NCBI GenBank assembly: GCA_051294375.1
Contig: CM119269.1
Span: forward strand, 6,895,552 to 6,959,551
DNA from: Paraspadella gotoi
Taxonomy: Eukaryota; Chaetognatha
Direction: 5' to 3'
DNA length: 64,000 bases
The translations under genes and the position numbers were made by a program. The notes below the pieces were generated by a model that saw only the letters and a list, made by a program, of their open reading frames with translations, had not been told where the DNA came from and ran no database searches. Of the stretch, positions 34,430 to 45,489 are shown piece by piece (the stretch's first letter is position 1; each line of letters opens with the position of its first letter).

Positions 34430-37020
34430 TGAAAATGAAAAGGAGATAAAACGAAATTCGAAAACTGTTTATGTGAGGGAATTTCCTTCTTTCCGAGAGT
34501 CGCTACTTCGAAAGAGAGTTTGTATTTTTACTAAGAGAGAAAACTATTAAGGCTTTTATGCTGGCAGCTGTTTTGGAAATGAGGGCCGGTTTTCACGGCG
34601 CGATTCACCGTAGTGTTAATTAACTAGCTTTTCTCGATGACTGAAATACCACCAGCTCTCCGTAAGCGAGAGAAAGAGAGATAGAGAATTGAATTGAATT
34701 GTATTGAGGAAAGGGGCTTTGGGCTACAAGGCAGCCCGAAAAGCTACATCAATTTACAAAATGACATTTACAGGTTGCAAAGCATTAGGCGGCTAGCTCG
34801 CCTTTAAAAATAATTCAACATTTTTCTAATAAAGATTTCCGTTCAAATCCTGACTACCCACTTTACAACGGGATTGGGAGAAATTCCGGTAGAAAAGTTT
34901 TAAAAAGGCACAATTCCGATAGCATTATGTCCTAAGAGCTTGTCCTATTCTTTATATGGCATTTGATATAGATTTTGATATCAAATAACCCAGACGAAAA
35001 GTACGACTCTCTTTTGAGGAATCTTGAAATCTATTTTTTATTATAGAAATGAACGGGAAACTTTGCAAACTCGATTTTACAAACGGGATTGCTACATGTT
35101 CCTGTTACATGAAAGACTTCGAATTTCGCGATTCCGATAGTTTTGTGTCTGAAGAGCTTGTCTTATTTTCATTTTTTCATTTTATAATGAGTTTGACATA
35201 AAATGATGAGGTTTAAATAAAAAAAGTCCGGTTTGCATCGCGAAATTTTATTTTAAAAGAAAATGAATGAAAGAATTAAAAAAAAAAATTAGCTGCCGGA
35301 TTTATAAATTTGTTTATCAACAAGCGGCAGTCAGAATCGGGAAAAATAATAAAAGGAAACATGTTGAGAAAGAAAGGGAATAATTTGATAATTTTTTAAG
35401 TTAGAGGTTCAATGAAAACGATACTTAGACTTAGGATTTATAATATTGACGTCATTCCACATCTTCCGATATAAGAATATATGAAAACTAACAATGGCTT
35501 CTCTTTTTAGAATCTTCTTCTAAAAGTATTATACTAACATATTTTACAAAAGAAAATTGGGTAAAGTTTTTATCATCAACATGTTTCGCTAAACCTTTTC
35601 AAAAGGCCCCAAATGTTGTCATAACGGTGATAACCGAATAACAGCTCTATTGGCGACATTTTTTTCTTAACGGTCAATAATTTTATCAAAAAGAGAATTA
35701 TTAGGAGCCGAAACATGTACGTTTGATACAATAAAAAATCGTTGTTGTAAACAATTTCAAACGTCTTCTACTAATTATTTATAATAAAAATATTTTTAAA
35801 CCTTTTATCAATTATTATAAAAAATATATAGTTTTTCTTGTATAATCTTTAATATCTTTTTATCGGGTTGCATTAGAAAGATTAAAACTATATCACCAGA
35901 AAGCCCTGAAAAAATACTCTTTGATTTACACTAAATTTTATATAAGATTATAAGAATAAGCTTATAACAATTTTTTTTTAAATTTAAAAAATAAATTAAA
36001 AAAAATTAATTGTATTAAAAAATGGTCAGTTGAAAAAAATTCAAAACTAGCATAGGGAACCACCATGCCATGGGCCATGGTCTCTTTTATGGAATGTGAC
36101 TAGTTTCACGAATGGGCTCTTTCTGTTCCAAAAGTCGACAAAAGGTTACGCCGTGTAAGGTAACGGTAAAAATTCATTTTTAAGAGTCAGTTAAAACGGA
36201 AACGAGTGGCTGCGCCAATACATGTAAATCGCTTTCAAGGTCTAAAGCTGAACTGTTACTGTGGCACTAATAATTTTTTTTCAACTTGCATCATTTAGGA
36301 TTAAAAACCCGTTAAGGTACGGATGATTAACAAAGAAAATGTAGTAATGAATCTTAAATAGAATATGCTTGAATAGCATAGTCAATGTCAGTTTGTGTGG
36401 GGTGAAGTATTGAAGGATTCGAATCCTCAACAGTTCTATCGAAAGGTATGTTAATTTCGATAAATTTCAACTCATCCTTTCCACGAGAGGAAACGCCAAG
36501 GCGACAGTCAGGGTCTTGGACTTTTTGAAATTATCTTCCCTCAATTTTTAAAATTCATTTTATTTTGGAAATCTTGTTTAAATGCGACGCAACAAATCAT
36601 GTGCCTTTTTTCTCCATTTTTGTAAAATATTGTAAAACTTGCGCCTAATTACAAAAAACGCCCGTGCCAAATAACATACATCAGAGCACCGTCTCAATTA
36701 AGCTAGTTTATGGTTTACGGTTTTATGGTTTTTATGGTTTTCATTTTGGTTTTTTTATATTTTTTTTATTATTCTTTGATTTTTATTTTCTTCGAATGTG
36801 TAGTCGGTTTATTAAGTTAATTTTGCGGACATCAACCTGAATTTTTTCTTCTATATTGCTTCAATTCTTTTGTGTCTCTCTCGCAAACAAGTAATATTCA
36901 AATTTTCATATATGCCGTCATTAAAAGATGTGAAAAAAATAAAACAGGTAATTTTGCATATTTTCATATTTTGTAAAAATATAAAACAATTATTTTTAAA
37001 AATATTTACGATAAAAAAAT
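34430..37020. other. Gene-poor A+T-rich spacer with a diverged internal duplication
   Basis: No convincing coding exon. Two diverged direct repeats are visible: about 34850-34960 and 35080-35190 share 'attccgatag', 'agagcttgtc' and 'acaacgggattg'-like segments. Near 35575-35730 two outward-facing GAAACATGT motifs lie in inverted orientation (see findings). The rest shows nothing I can name. Confidence 0.55.
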
Positions 37021-37028
37021 CTTACAGA

Positions 37029-37226
37029 AAATTTGATTTAGAGTATGACGACGATTAGATTTTATTAGTAAAAACAGACATGTTTCGGCTTTGCTTGCAA
37101 GCCTTCATCAGCGTTAATATTTGTGGTAACATTTGTGTTAACGCTGATGAAGGCTTGCAAGCAAAGCCAAAACATGTTTGTTTTTGCTAATAAAATCTAA
37201 TCGTTGTCATACTCCAAATCAAACTT
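37029..37226. mobile_element. Foldback element with hammerhead-ribozyme-like cores (Penelope-like terminal remnant)
   Basis: Two arms of about 90 bases (37029-37118 and 37135-37226) are inverted repeats with about 95 percent identity. On the minus strand the left arm contains CTGATGA (37105-37111), a possible 5-bp stem GGCTT/AAGCC with loop GCAAGCA, then GAAAC (37082-37086) and ATGTC. That is the conserved core order of a type I hammerhead with a very short stem III. The right arm has CTGATGA at 37144-37150, but its GAAA is mutated to AAAA. Penelope-like elements are known to carry such ribozymes in their terminal repeats. No reverse transcriptase is present here. Confidence 0.6.
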
Positions 37227-37449
37227 TGCGTAACTACTTCAAACAACGAAAAAGAAAGGATTTATATCACAAGATAAAAAAAAAAAAAAAAACACTTGCT
37301 TTTTCGCAGATCCTGACTCTATAATTCACTTTGTCGGTCTGTCGGTCCGCCCCCTCAATCTTGTCGGGCATTCACTTATATCATGTCAGAACATCAAATT
37401 ATGATAAATTATGCAAAAAAAGATGTCCGTCCCAGAATCGAAGGCCGGT

Positions 37450-37726
37450 AGACGATGCGGGTCTACAGCTCCTCTTCTCTCTCTTTTCCCCCTCCCTCCT
37501 CATCCTCCTCACGGGGATTCGGGGTCACGTTTAAGTTGAGGTTCAGTCCATCTTTTTCTCTTTCTCTGACTCTTTCTCTCTCCCCTTTTTTGGACTTTTT
37601 ATATACTTTTTCGGTTAGAGTATAGACCTCGGTTGTGAAATACATTTATTCTCCTCCCATTCCTTTCAGTTTCTGCTAGACGTGAGACTTAGTTAGGCCC
37701 AGAGCCCTTCAGTTAGAGTGGCGCCC
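37450..37726 (+). mobile_element. Possible LTR fragment upstream of a tRNA-Lys primer-binding-like site
   Basis: Pyrimidine-rich sequence with a TATATA box (about 37600), a possible polyadenylation-type signal (AATACATTTATT, about 37640), and an end just before TGGCGCCC. This layout fits the R-U5 part of an LTR followed by the primer binding site. Left boundary, gag/pol and a second LTR were not found, so it would be a solo or truncated LTR. Confidence 0.35.
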
Positions 37727-37772
37727 AATGTGGGGCTCGAACCCACGACCCCAGGATTAAGAGTCTTGTGTC
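37722..37772 (-). pseudogene. 3' half of tRNA-Lys(CTT) including CCA
   Basis: On the minus strand, ACTCTTAATCCTGG gives an anticodon loop with CTT, followed by a full T arm (GGGTTCGAGCCC) and an acceptor end TTGGGCG-CCA. The D arm and 5' acceptor strand are missing. The CCA is not encoded in eukaryotic tRNA genes, so the copy came from a mature tRNA by reverse transcription or primer copying. The first 18 bases equal the primer binding site of elements primed by tRNA-Lys1,2. The match runs about 30 bases beyond a normal primer site. Confidence 0.75.
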
Positions 37773-37779
37773 CGTCCGT

Positions 37780-39150
37780 CTGTCTGTCCGTCCGTCCGTG
37801 CGTCCCACCTTAGCAAAAAACACCAATTACTCGTGATTGGATGGATGGATTGGAATGAAATTTTGTGTGTGGGTAGGGAAGTGTGTGATTGAGATGGATA
37901 TGAAGTTTCGATGAATCGTCTGAGTGGAAATGAGTTTAAATGAAAAAAACCAAAAAATATATTTCACTATTTGAATACTAATTACTCATGAGTGGATGGG
38001 GCGATTGACTTGAAATTTTGTATTTGGGTAGAAATCAAGTTTCGATGGAATCGTTTGAATGACTTTAAATGGAAAAAACAAAGAACCTGTTTCACTAATT
38101 GATTATGTTTCTTTTTCTTTTTATTTTAAATGTAAATGCAAGATGTAATAATTAATCAAATAATTAATCAGTTAATTAATCAATTAGTCAATTAATTAAT
38201 CAATATTTAATTAATCAGTCAATTAATCAATTAAAGTCAGCATTTTGGATCAAATTAATTAATTAATTGCCTCATTAATTAAATAATTAATTAATTTGAA
38301 ATAATTAATAATTAATTATTAATTAATTAATTAATTACCGATAATAATTGTATGCAGATCCGACATTGTTTGCTCAAACTTGTTTGTTGAAGAGCAGGTG
38401 CAAGTGGGTGCAGATAAAATTTTTTGAATGTTCCTTTGTCTTACAAAAAGCCTCCTGTTTTGTAAAGCCCTCTAGTAGAATAGGGTGAAAATACAAAGAA
38501 GACTTAATAGGACTGTTCTTTTGTTTCAGAAAAGATATACTAAATTTCATTGCTATTTTGTTTTAAAAACGCTCTTTTGTTTGTTGAGCCATCTGGTTTA
38601 TTAAGACCAAAACAGGAAAAAATTTGCTATTTTGTGTAAAGCGATGCAAGTGAATATCTAGTGGGTGCAGACAGAAGAGCAAATTTCTATAGAAAGTAAA
38701 GGGAAAATGCTCATAGTAGAAAAAGTAAGAGTCAAATCCTCGTAGTAGGTAACAAAAGTTACAAAGACGAAAAAAAAATTAAAAAAAAAATTAGAGCTAT
38801 TGGAAAAAAAAATTTTTAGGGGGTAAGTAAGATTTAAAAACTACAGACTACCATATTGTGAGCATGTGATACTAAAACCAGAAAATGAAAAATTAAGCAA
38901 AAATTAATAAAAAATATTAAAAAAAAAAAATTACAGACTGTGAAAAACGTTATTACGTGATAATAAAACCAGTTTAAGAATAGAAATTGAATCAGAGAGA
39001 GAATTGAATTTGAATTTGAAAAACAAAAGTGCGAGCTTTAGGCTTGTACTTTTTTTTAACTAAAAAGCTACCTTATCTTATGATTTAAGAGAGAGAGAGA
39101 AGGAGATCGCGCATGCCGGCCGCTAAAGAATAAAATGTATGCTTACGTTC
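37780..39150. other. Non-coding spacer with TTAATTAA-rich stretch and CCGT repeats
   Basis: Opens with a CCGTCCGTCTGT run (37777-37800), followed by two diverged copies of a segment beginning 'aattactcgtgattgg...gatggattggaatgaaattttgtgtgtgggtag' (about 37826 and 37979). Then comes a TTAATTAA-type tract (38150-38340) also seen near 12.55-12.67 and 21.6-21.7 kb. No gene was recognised. Confidence 0.55.
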
Positions 39151-39627
39151 TAATATAGGCAGTGTCAACGAAAAGCCTTTTGTCAAGAAATGAACTAAAT
39201 CTCCTGATTATTCAAATATGAATGCTAAATTTTCTATACTTTGGACTATATCACAAAGAGTGGCGAACAATGGGGTAAATAAAACCATTCCCTTATAAAT
39301 TTGATACAGTAAAGATAGTTTTTAAGCAATTTTAATCTTCAAAAATTTTGTCCATTTTTGTCTATTTTCAAAATTGGCACTAATTTTCAAGGTTAAGATC
39401 GAAAAAGAAAAAAAATTTACTTTGCTTTTGGGTTCGCCTTCATGTTCTTTCTACTGGGGTAAAAGCATTTTTGTCTGCAATAAATTTTTTTAAAATGGTT
39501 GGTCAAAATTTTTTTTTTTCATTTCATTATTTTAAACTAACTGAAAATTCTTTAAATTAATTGAAACTAATGCAAAATATTCCCCACATGATAAGCTAAT
39601 TATATCTGTAATATAAAATAATATAAA

Positions 39628-39905
39628 TATGGATAAGGCGCTAAGTGGGCTGAAGATGACTATCCGTAACTTCTATAACCCCCTTTAGTAGCTATGGAAC
39701 GGGTCCTGGGCTTGGAACCAGGCTTGAGGGGTTGCCACGCCCCCAAGGCGGCTTACGGCCGTCCTCACGCTTCCCGCAGGGTAGGTACCGGAGTGGGATT
39801 GAACCCGGTACCTAGTGGTCATGAGCTGATGGCTTTAGTCAATGAGCCACCGGGTCAGGACTGAAGGTGTCATGCTTATAGGCGGGGTGAACCTAGGCAA
39901 TGCCC
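39628..39905 (-). mobile_element. tRNA-derived SINE-like repeat, family B copy 1
   Basis: On the minus strand a box A-like TGGCTCATTGACT is followed about 45 bases later by box B-like GGGTTCAATCCC, spaced as in a tRNA-derived pol III promoter. On the plus strand it starts 'ggcgctaagtgggctg' and ends near an ATAA-rich tail (39908-39960). The left half recurs at 63922-64000. Confidence 0.6.
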
Positions 39906-40016
39906 GACTACATAAATAAAATAAATAAATAAATAATAATATAAAATAATATAAAATAAAGAAATAAGCTTCATGCGTTTTCTTTAAAAAAATTTTTAAG
40001 ATACCTTTGAATTTGT

Positions 40017-40115
40017 TTTGACAAGAGTTTCGCTGCCTAAATCTCTATAAAAGGAGAGAGGAAGGAAGAAAAATCTAAATCTCTAAAAAAGGAGAGAGGA
40101 AGGAAGAAAGAAAAA

Positions 40116-40190
<75 letters not shown>

Positions 40191-40250
40191 GAAAAAAATA
40201 AAGAATGGAAATGAGGTTTTGACAAGAGTTTCGCTGCCTAAATCTCGAGT
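40017..40250. repeat. (GAAA)n array flanked by direct repeats
   Basis: About 90 bases of GAAA units (40105-40192) lie between two copies of TTTTGACAAGAGTTTCGCTG (40017 and 40217). A shorter duplication of 'aggagagaggaaggaagaaa' occurs inside. A second GA/GAAA-rich block runs from 40480 to 40780. Open frames across both are low-complexity artefacts. Confidence 0.85.
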
Positions 40251-41162
40251 TTAGTAAAAGTAAAACGCGAGTTCCCAGACGGTCCAAACGTCTATTCTTG
40301 GTCGTGACGAAATCGTAGCAGAAAGAGATAATATCATGTCGTGAAAACCCATAAAATGGTTCTATAAGTATAACGACTGAAAATCGGTCACCAAATTCTT
40401 AAAATGACCGGCATTAAAAACGGACCGAGAGAAAAAAAATGTGATCAAAAAATTTTTTGGTCACGATGCGAGTTTTTCTTCAGAAAGAAAGAGAGAGAAG
40501 AAAGATTTTGGGCAACATTGCGACACAGAAAGAAAGAAAGCAAAAAAAAAGAGAAGGAGAGAAAGAAAGAGAGAGAGAAAGAGAGAAACCAAAAGAGAGA
40601 GAGAAAGAGATAGTGAGAAAGAGAGAGAGAGAGAGAAAAAGAGAAAAAGAGAAAAAAAAGAGAGAAAGAAAGAAAAGGAGAAAGAAAGAAAAAAAGAACG
40701 AGAAAGAATGAAAGTGAAAGAAAGAATGAAAGAGAAAGAAAGAAAGAAAGAGAAAGAAAGAAAGAGAAAAAAAGAGAAGATAATAATGCTTAGATTTAAA
40801 GGAAAAAATCGCTGATTCTAAGACGTTAGTGTCTACGCTCCATTTCTTCTCGCGAAAAGCTTAAAAATTTAAAAAATAGTTAAAGTAGATTTTATAACGT
40901 GATAGTTAAAATAGATTTTTTCAGCTCAATTAGTTCAAAAACTCTGAAAGAACTTTTGTCATAGCGAATTTTGAAGTATTAGAATAAGCAACAGCGCGTT
41001 ATGCTTAATGATAGAGAGATAACTATTCCAAACCGATTTTTAAAATCAAGAATGATCCGAAGAATTAAATGAAACCCTAGAAAGTAGTAATAATTTAATT
41101 TTATTAGTTTGAGATCAATAGTCTAAGAAAGGCTTTTCGTAGACACTGCCTATAATAATAAG

Positions 41163-43598
41163 CTAATAAAATATTGCAATAAATAGTGTTGGAAGCGACA
41201 CAAGAAATAAGTTTAATGCGCGGAAACTGTTTGCATTTACGCGATCAAGAATGTTCAGAAAGTAATAAAATTCTTTCTCCAAATATTCTTTGGTTCTCAT
41301 GCCTCGACTGTAGAAAAAGATGCTATTCGTTAATCTATTGATTGTAACGTAATGGGGAGAGTATGAGGGGACATCGCTGGACATTATATCTCGAATTTCA
41401 CGAGGAGACATTTTCATCATTTGTAAATAGTGATATTCCTTAAAGAAATCGAACTTAGAGCCGAAAAAGCTTTGACAAAAAGCAAGAACGCATGAATAAA
41501 TAATAACGACCACGATTAAATTTAGTATTTTCAATATTTTCTTGTCGAAAAAACGGTTTAAAATATAAAAGACGCCAGTAATCAGAGGTAAGAATGAAGA
41601 GCCGAAAGCCACGAAATAAATTTCATTAAAAAAAATCATCACGACTATTTGGTTCCAGAAATACTGTCTCAAAAAATTGCTTTGCGACGAAGAGGAATTA
41701 TTGTAAACCACTGTGATCGTTTTGAATAGATCATCTTTCATTTGATTAGTATAACTAGTAAAGTATACCAGACAAGGAAAGCAGCATACTAGAAAAAAGG
41801 CTACTGATATTGTTTTATTAGGTTGTAACTTTTTCAAAAAATATTTTTCAGATAGTAACTCTAGCAAAAAAATAGATAAACATTGAAATGACCAGGTGAA
41901 ACAAAAATTACTAACGAAGGAAAAGGTCTTGTATTGTTTTTCTTTAGATGACATTAATTTTTCGTGAGAGCTCGTAAAAATTTTACAAGGATGTGTAACA
42001 GATAGTAATGGGAAAAAGTATACATTCTTCACGCTATCGCAAGTATATAGCAGTTTCAAGCTTTTATGTAGCTCGTTATGAGACTTGGTAGAAAGACAAT
42101 GAGAGCCAAACAAAATTAAAACCGATGAAGCTATACAAAGAAAGTTGACAATTTTCTTTATTTGCTTTTTCGCGTACAAGTGACTAACTACATACAACAT
42201 CCCAAAGCAAAGGTCGAGCGAAATCAAATATAATATCACAACGTGTTTTGGTTCAAGAAATTTATAATTACCAACTTTTAACAATGATCGAGTTATAATT
42301 TTTTTCATGCCGTCGCAAACTTTCCAAGTTTTTTCGTCATATTTCAAAGTCAGTTTGTTCCATTTATGCGTATTCATTAATCCTCTTACTTCAAAACAAT
42401 ATTCAAAAAAATGTAACTTTGGATTCAAAGCATTATAAAAGTTATAATTAATATTCATAATAGAGAATTGACCATCCCAAACAAAAAACTGAAACTTAAA
42501 CAAAAACGAACTGAAAAATGCGGTACAAGCAATCATGACGAGAAATTCAGGATAAGAATTTTCCAATTTTGCATGTGATGAACTTGGACCGAAGCTTTCG
42601 ACGATATTTCTCAGTTCTCTAAGAGTCAAAATTCTGAACAATACTATTGGCGCCGAGCAAAGAATAAAAGGCGACCATTTTAAAGCTTCCATATACAATA
42701 AATACAAGAAAATCGTGACGCCAGTGATTCCTTGAACAGTTCCCAACGCAATCAACGCAGCGTTCGAGTCTCTTCGTTTTGCGGCAGTCGCCGCCAATCC
42801 CATTGCCGACATAGAAAACGATATAATCGTCCAATGATCGTCAATCGCCCATTCGCATTTATAAGTGGGTTGGTCGATGAAAAGAGCGGTTCGACAAGTG
42901 CAAGAACCATTTACGACAAGGGTTTTGTTGTTTTCTATTGAAAATAAATAATTTTTATTTCTACCATATATCGAAAAAACAAAAACGTCAGTGGGAATGC
43001 ACAACTTGGACGTTCCACTGGTCATTGAAACGAGCAATGCAGTTCCCTGAATCAGCAATTGCGGAAAAGATTCTACCATGAGGTGGAGTAAGTCGAGCGA
43101 CTGGATCATTCGCTCCTTCGTTGTCAATGACGACGACTTTGAAACCAAGACGTCAAATTCTTTCCCTGTCAAAATATCTTGTCGCCCGTTTGATTGAGAA
43201 TTACTAGATGCACGTTCAATTTTTCTCTGCCTCGAATTGTTAGCATCATCTAGAGGTCTATTTTTAAGACTTGTTCGAAGCAGACGCTCCTCTTGATACA
43301 TGTCAATCGAAAAGACGACATTGCCCAAACCAAGGAGGCAGAACAAACTCGTGGCGATCTTTCGCGCGATGCTTTTCGTCAGCCAAGGGTAGGCAGATGC
43401 ATTTTGGCGAAAGTGATACGATACGAACCAACTTGACACAATCGCGTGAATTATAATCACAGCTTCGATCGCTTTCGCGATTCCTTTTTCCACGTAAAAG
43501 TCACTAGACGCAAAGTGAAAGGTTGTTCGGATGTCTGTCAAGATGTCAGCGACATTGAGGACCGCGGAGGCCGTCAGCGTGAATAAAGTCACATCCAT
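41163..43598 (-). CDS. Single-exon multi-pass membrane protein, 811 residues, XK-related-like N-terminal half
   Basis: The longest intact frame in the window, with no intron. The N-terminal 330 residues have a series of hydrophobic segments and the motif LLHLMVESFPQLLIQ (about residue 170), which resembles the conserved E-x-x-PQL-x-x-Q of XK-related (XKR) phospholipid scramblases. A Cys pair (CTCRTALF) lies in a putative loop at about residue 240. The C-terminal half has at least six further hydrophobic segments (LCFGMLYVVSHLY, VLILFGSHCL, FFLVCCFPCLVYF and others), which is longer than known XKR proteins. A possible AATAAA lies on the minus strand near 41096. Identification is tentative; the gene itself is well supported by length in an A+T-rich background. 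Confidence 0.8.
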   Translation of the reverse strand: MDVTLFTLTASAVLNVADILTDIRTTFHFASSDFYVEKGIAKAIEAVIIIHAIVSSWFVSYHFRQNASAYPWLTKSIARKIATSLFCLLGLGNVVFSIDMYQEERLLRTSLKNRPLDDANNSRQRKIERASSNSQSNGRQDILTGKEFDVLVSKSSSLTTKERMIQSLDLLHLMVESFPQLLIQGTALLVSMTSGTSKLCIPTDVFVFSIYGRNKNYLFSIENNKTLVVNGSCTCRTALFIDQPTYKCEWAIDDHWTIISFSMSAMGLAATAAKRRDSNAALIALGTVQGITGVTIFLYLLYMEALKWSPFILCSAPIVLFRILTLRELRNIVESFGPSSSHAKLENSYPEFLVMIACTAFFSSFLFKFQFFVWDGQFSIMNINYNFYNALNPKLHFFEYCFEVRGLMNTHKWNKLTLKYDEKTWKVCDGMKKIITRSLLKVGNYKFLEPKHVVILYLISLDLCFGMLYVVSHLYAKKQIKKIVNFLCIASSVLILFGSHCLSTKSHNELHKSLKLLYTCDSVKNVYFFPLLSVTHPCKIFTSSHEKLMSSKEKQYKTFSFVSNFCFTWSFQCLSIFLLELLSEKYFLKKLQPNKTISVAFFLVCCFPCLVYFTSYTNQMKDDLFKTITVVYNNSSSSQSNFLRQYFWNQIVVMIFFNEIYFVAFGSSFLPLITGVFYILNRFFDKKILKILNLIVVVIIYSCVLAFCQSFFGSKFDFFKEYHYLQMMKMSPREIRDIMSSDVPSYSPHYVTINRLTNSIFFYSRGMRTKEYLEKEFYYFLNILDRVNANSFRALNLFLVSLPTLFIAIFY

Positions 43599-43599
43599 T

Positions 43600-45460
43600 G
43601 TGAGATTTGTGGACTTTTTCTCACGCTAGCGCGGATGAACGTCTTGAATTTCACCCGTAACGAACTGTCTCACATGAGTTTAGTTTAGAATATCCCTCGG
43701 AAACTCGTAAAAACGAGGTTTCTCCGTTTCTCTCGTTAAAAGCAAAGTTAAAATAGCGGCCCAAAAATGGACCGGTCGAAAATTGACTGGGAATGAGAGA
43801 AACGAGGCAAGATATCTTTCACATCCATGAAAAAATCAGCTAATCGAATTTAGCAAGTCTTTTAAAAATAATATAGTGGAAATATTTCATTTTATCGAAC
43901 TGTCTAAAGGCGAGTTATCTGTTGCGAATGCAAGAATATCATCAGTACTGACAGTAACGAAGAAAACATTCTTGATTAAATCGCTATTTTCGTTTCTTTG
44001 ATAAATTGCAGATTGGATTAGCTTCTTTCATTGACTAAATTTCTTAGACTTATTATTATCTTGTTTCTGTTCTTATCAAACCAATTACTTTCGTCTCTTT
44101 GACAAATTGCTGCTTGGATTAGCTTCTTTCATTATGTAAAATTATTATTTTCTATTTTGTTCTCAATCTTTTATCATCCGATCTTTTATCATCCGTTCAT
44201 GCTATCTTTTATCATCTCTCTCTCTCTCTAAACCCTTCCTCTCTCCTCTTTCTCCGCGCCGGTCAATCCACAGTCCACACGGTGAAGAGACAGTAATTAT
44301 TGTTATATGTTAGTGGCAGAACCGTTCAATATATGCAGTCCCTGAGCTTCGATCAGGCTGTAACACCGTGTTACAGGCGGGTTAAGAGGAAAGGTCATTC
44401 AGCATAACAATACGTAATCATTGATGTGTTAGAGCTAATATATCGAGAAATACATTATAGTCATCAGTAATCACAAAAAAAATAAGTTCTTATTTATTTG
44501 TGTTCATTCTGTTTTCAATAATTTTTTTTAAAGGTAAATAACAAAATTGTTAAATTAAATGGGTAAGCACATTTTTTAAAGATTTTTTTTCAATCTGGTT
44601 TGTTAAAAAATTCTAGGTAAGAAGTTAAAACACGGTATGGGATAGTTTAGAAGGGAGAATTAAACAATTAATCTCGTTGCTTGTTGGTTTTCCAGTCATG
44701 ACAAAATCTTCAGTTAAATAGATGGTAAAGAAATTCGAGCTACAATGAATCTACACTGAATTTGAAGAGTTGCAGCCTAAACGACTGCAATAATATTGAA
44801 TTAAAAATTTGATTTAGCAATCTAAAAAACATTTGTAAAAATGTAATAGAGAGACATTTTGATAAACGCGTTCCAGTTTGAAAGAATTCAGGTTTAAAGT
44901 TTAAAAACGTTTCATTTTCAAGGATACAAGTTTGAAATTTAAAAATGTCTCTCTATTACATTTTTCTAATTCAGTAATAAAGAATTCATAAAAAATATCA
45001 GATGGGTTGGCCTTTTCGTTTGACCTGCAACTCTTCAGATAGTTTTCTTTTATTTTATATTATAATTAAAACCGATATAAAATGGGGTAGAATGCATCAA
45101 ATGCTTAAAGTGAATACATTTTCGGAATCGCCAGGAGCTCAGCTTTCTGAATTTGTACTCCATTTTGGCCTATTTTGAAGTTGAATTGAATGACCCTTTT
45201 TCTTAAGGGAACATAATGATGGGGTGGGTGTTTTTATGAAATCATAACGTTTGAAGCTTGATCTTATGTCCATTTCAAAAAGCTAACTATTTTTTTTTAA
45301 AGCCAATGAGAAATCACAGAAAAAAATCATTTTTGTTATTCTATGCAAAATGAATTTTTTTATATCGATAAGAACAAAAAGTAGATCAATGATATGATGA
45401 TTGATAAACAGATTTTTTATTACAAGAAATGAGATTTTAAAATTAGATTAAAGAAGAAAA
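43600..45460. other. Non-coding spacer upstream of the membrane protein gene
   Basis: Contains the presumed promoter of the minus-strand gene (just above 43598), a doubled segment 'ttgcagattggattagcttctttcatt' near 44000 and 44110, a short palindrome CTGTAACAC-C-GTGTTACAG near 44370, and the inverted-repeat element described next. No coding exon was recognised. Confidence 0.5.
44764..45048. mobile_element. Small MITE-like element with nested inverted repeats
   Basis: Outer ends are inverted: GAAGAGTTGCAG at about 44764 and CTGCAACTCTTC at about 45029-45042. Inside, AAAATGTAATAGAGAGACATTTT (44836-44860, 23 bases) has a perfect reverse-complement partner at about 44943-44966. Total length is about 285 bases with no coding capacity. 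The whole unit could fold into a long cruciform. Confidence 0.5.
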
Positions 45461-45489
45461 CTTCATGTAATAGGTGTTACTTCGAAAAC

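Larger units (their letters stand above)
39154..41156. mobile_element. 2.0-kb element bounded by 23-bp terminal inverted repeats
   Basis: The left end reads TATAGGCAGTGTCAACGAAA and continues AGCCTTT. The right end is its reverse complement with one mismatch (41129-41156). Both ends are flanked by TATA, consistent with a TA or TATA target duplication, as in Tc1/mariner-like or similar transposons. The inside has a tRNA-like repeat, GAAA arrays and no transposase, so it is non-autonomous. The right end touches the stop-codon side of the membrane protein gene at 41163. Confidence 0.55.

Noticed and set aside
40404-40815. Lys/Glu/Arg-rich open frames
   Set aside because: They are readings of GA and GAAA repeats inside a transposon-like element.
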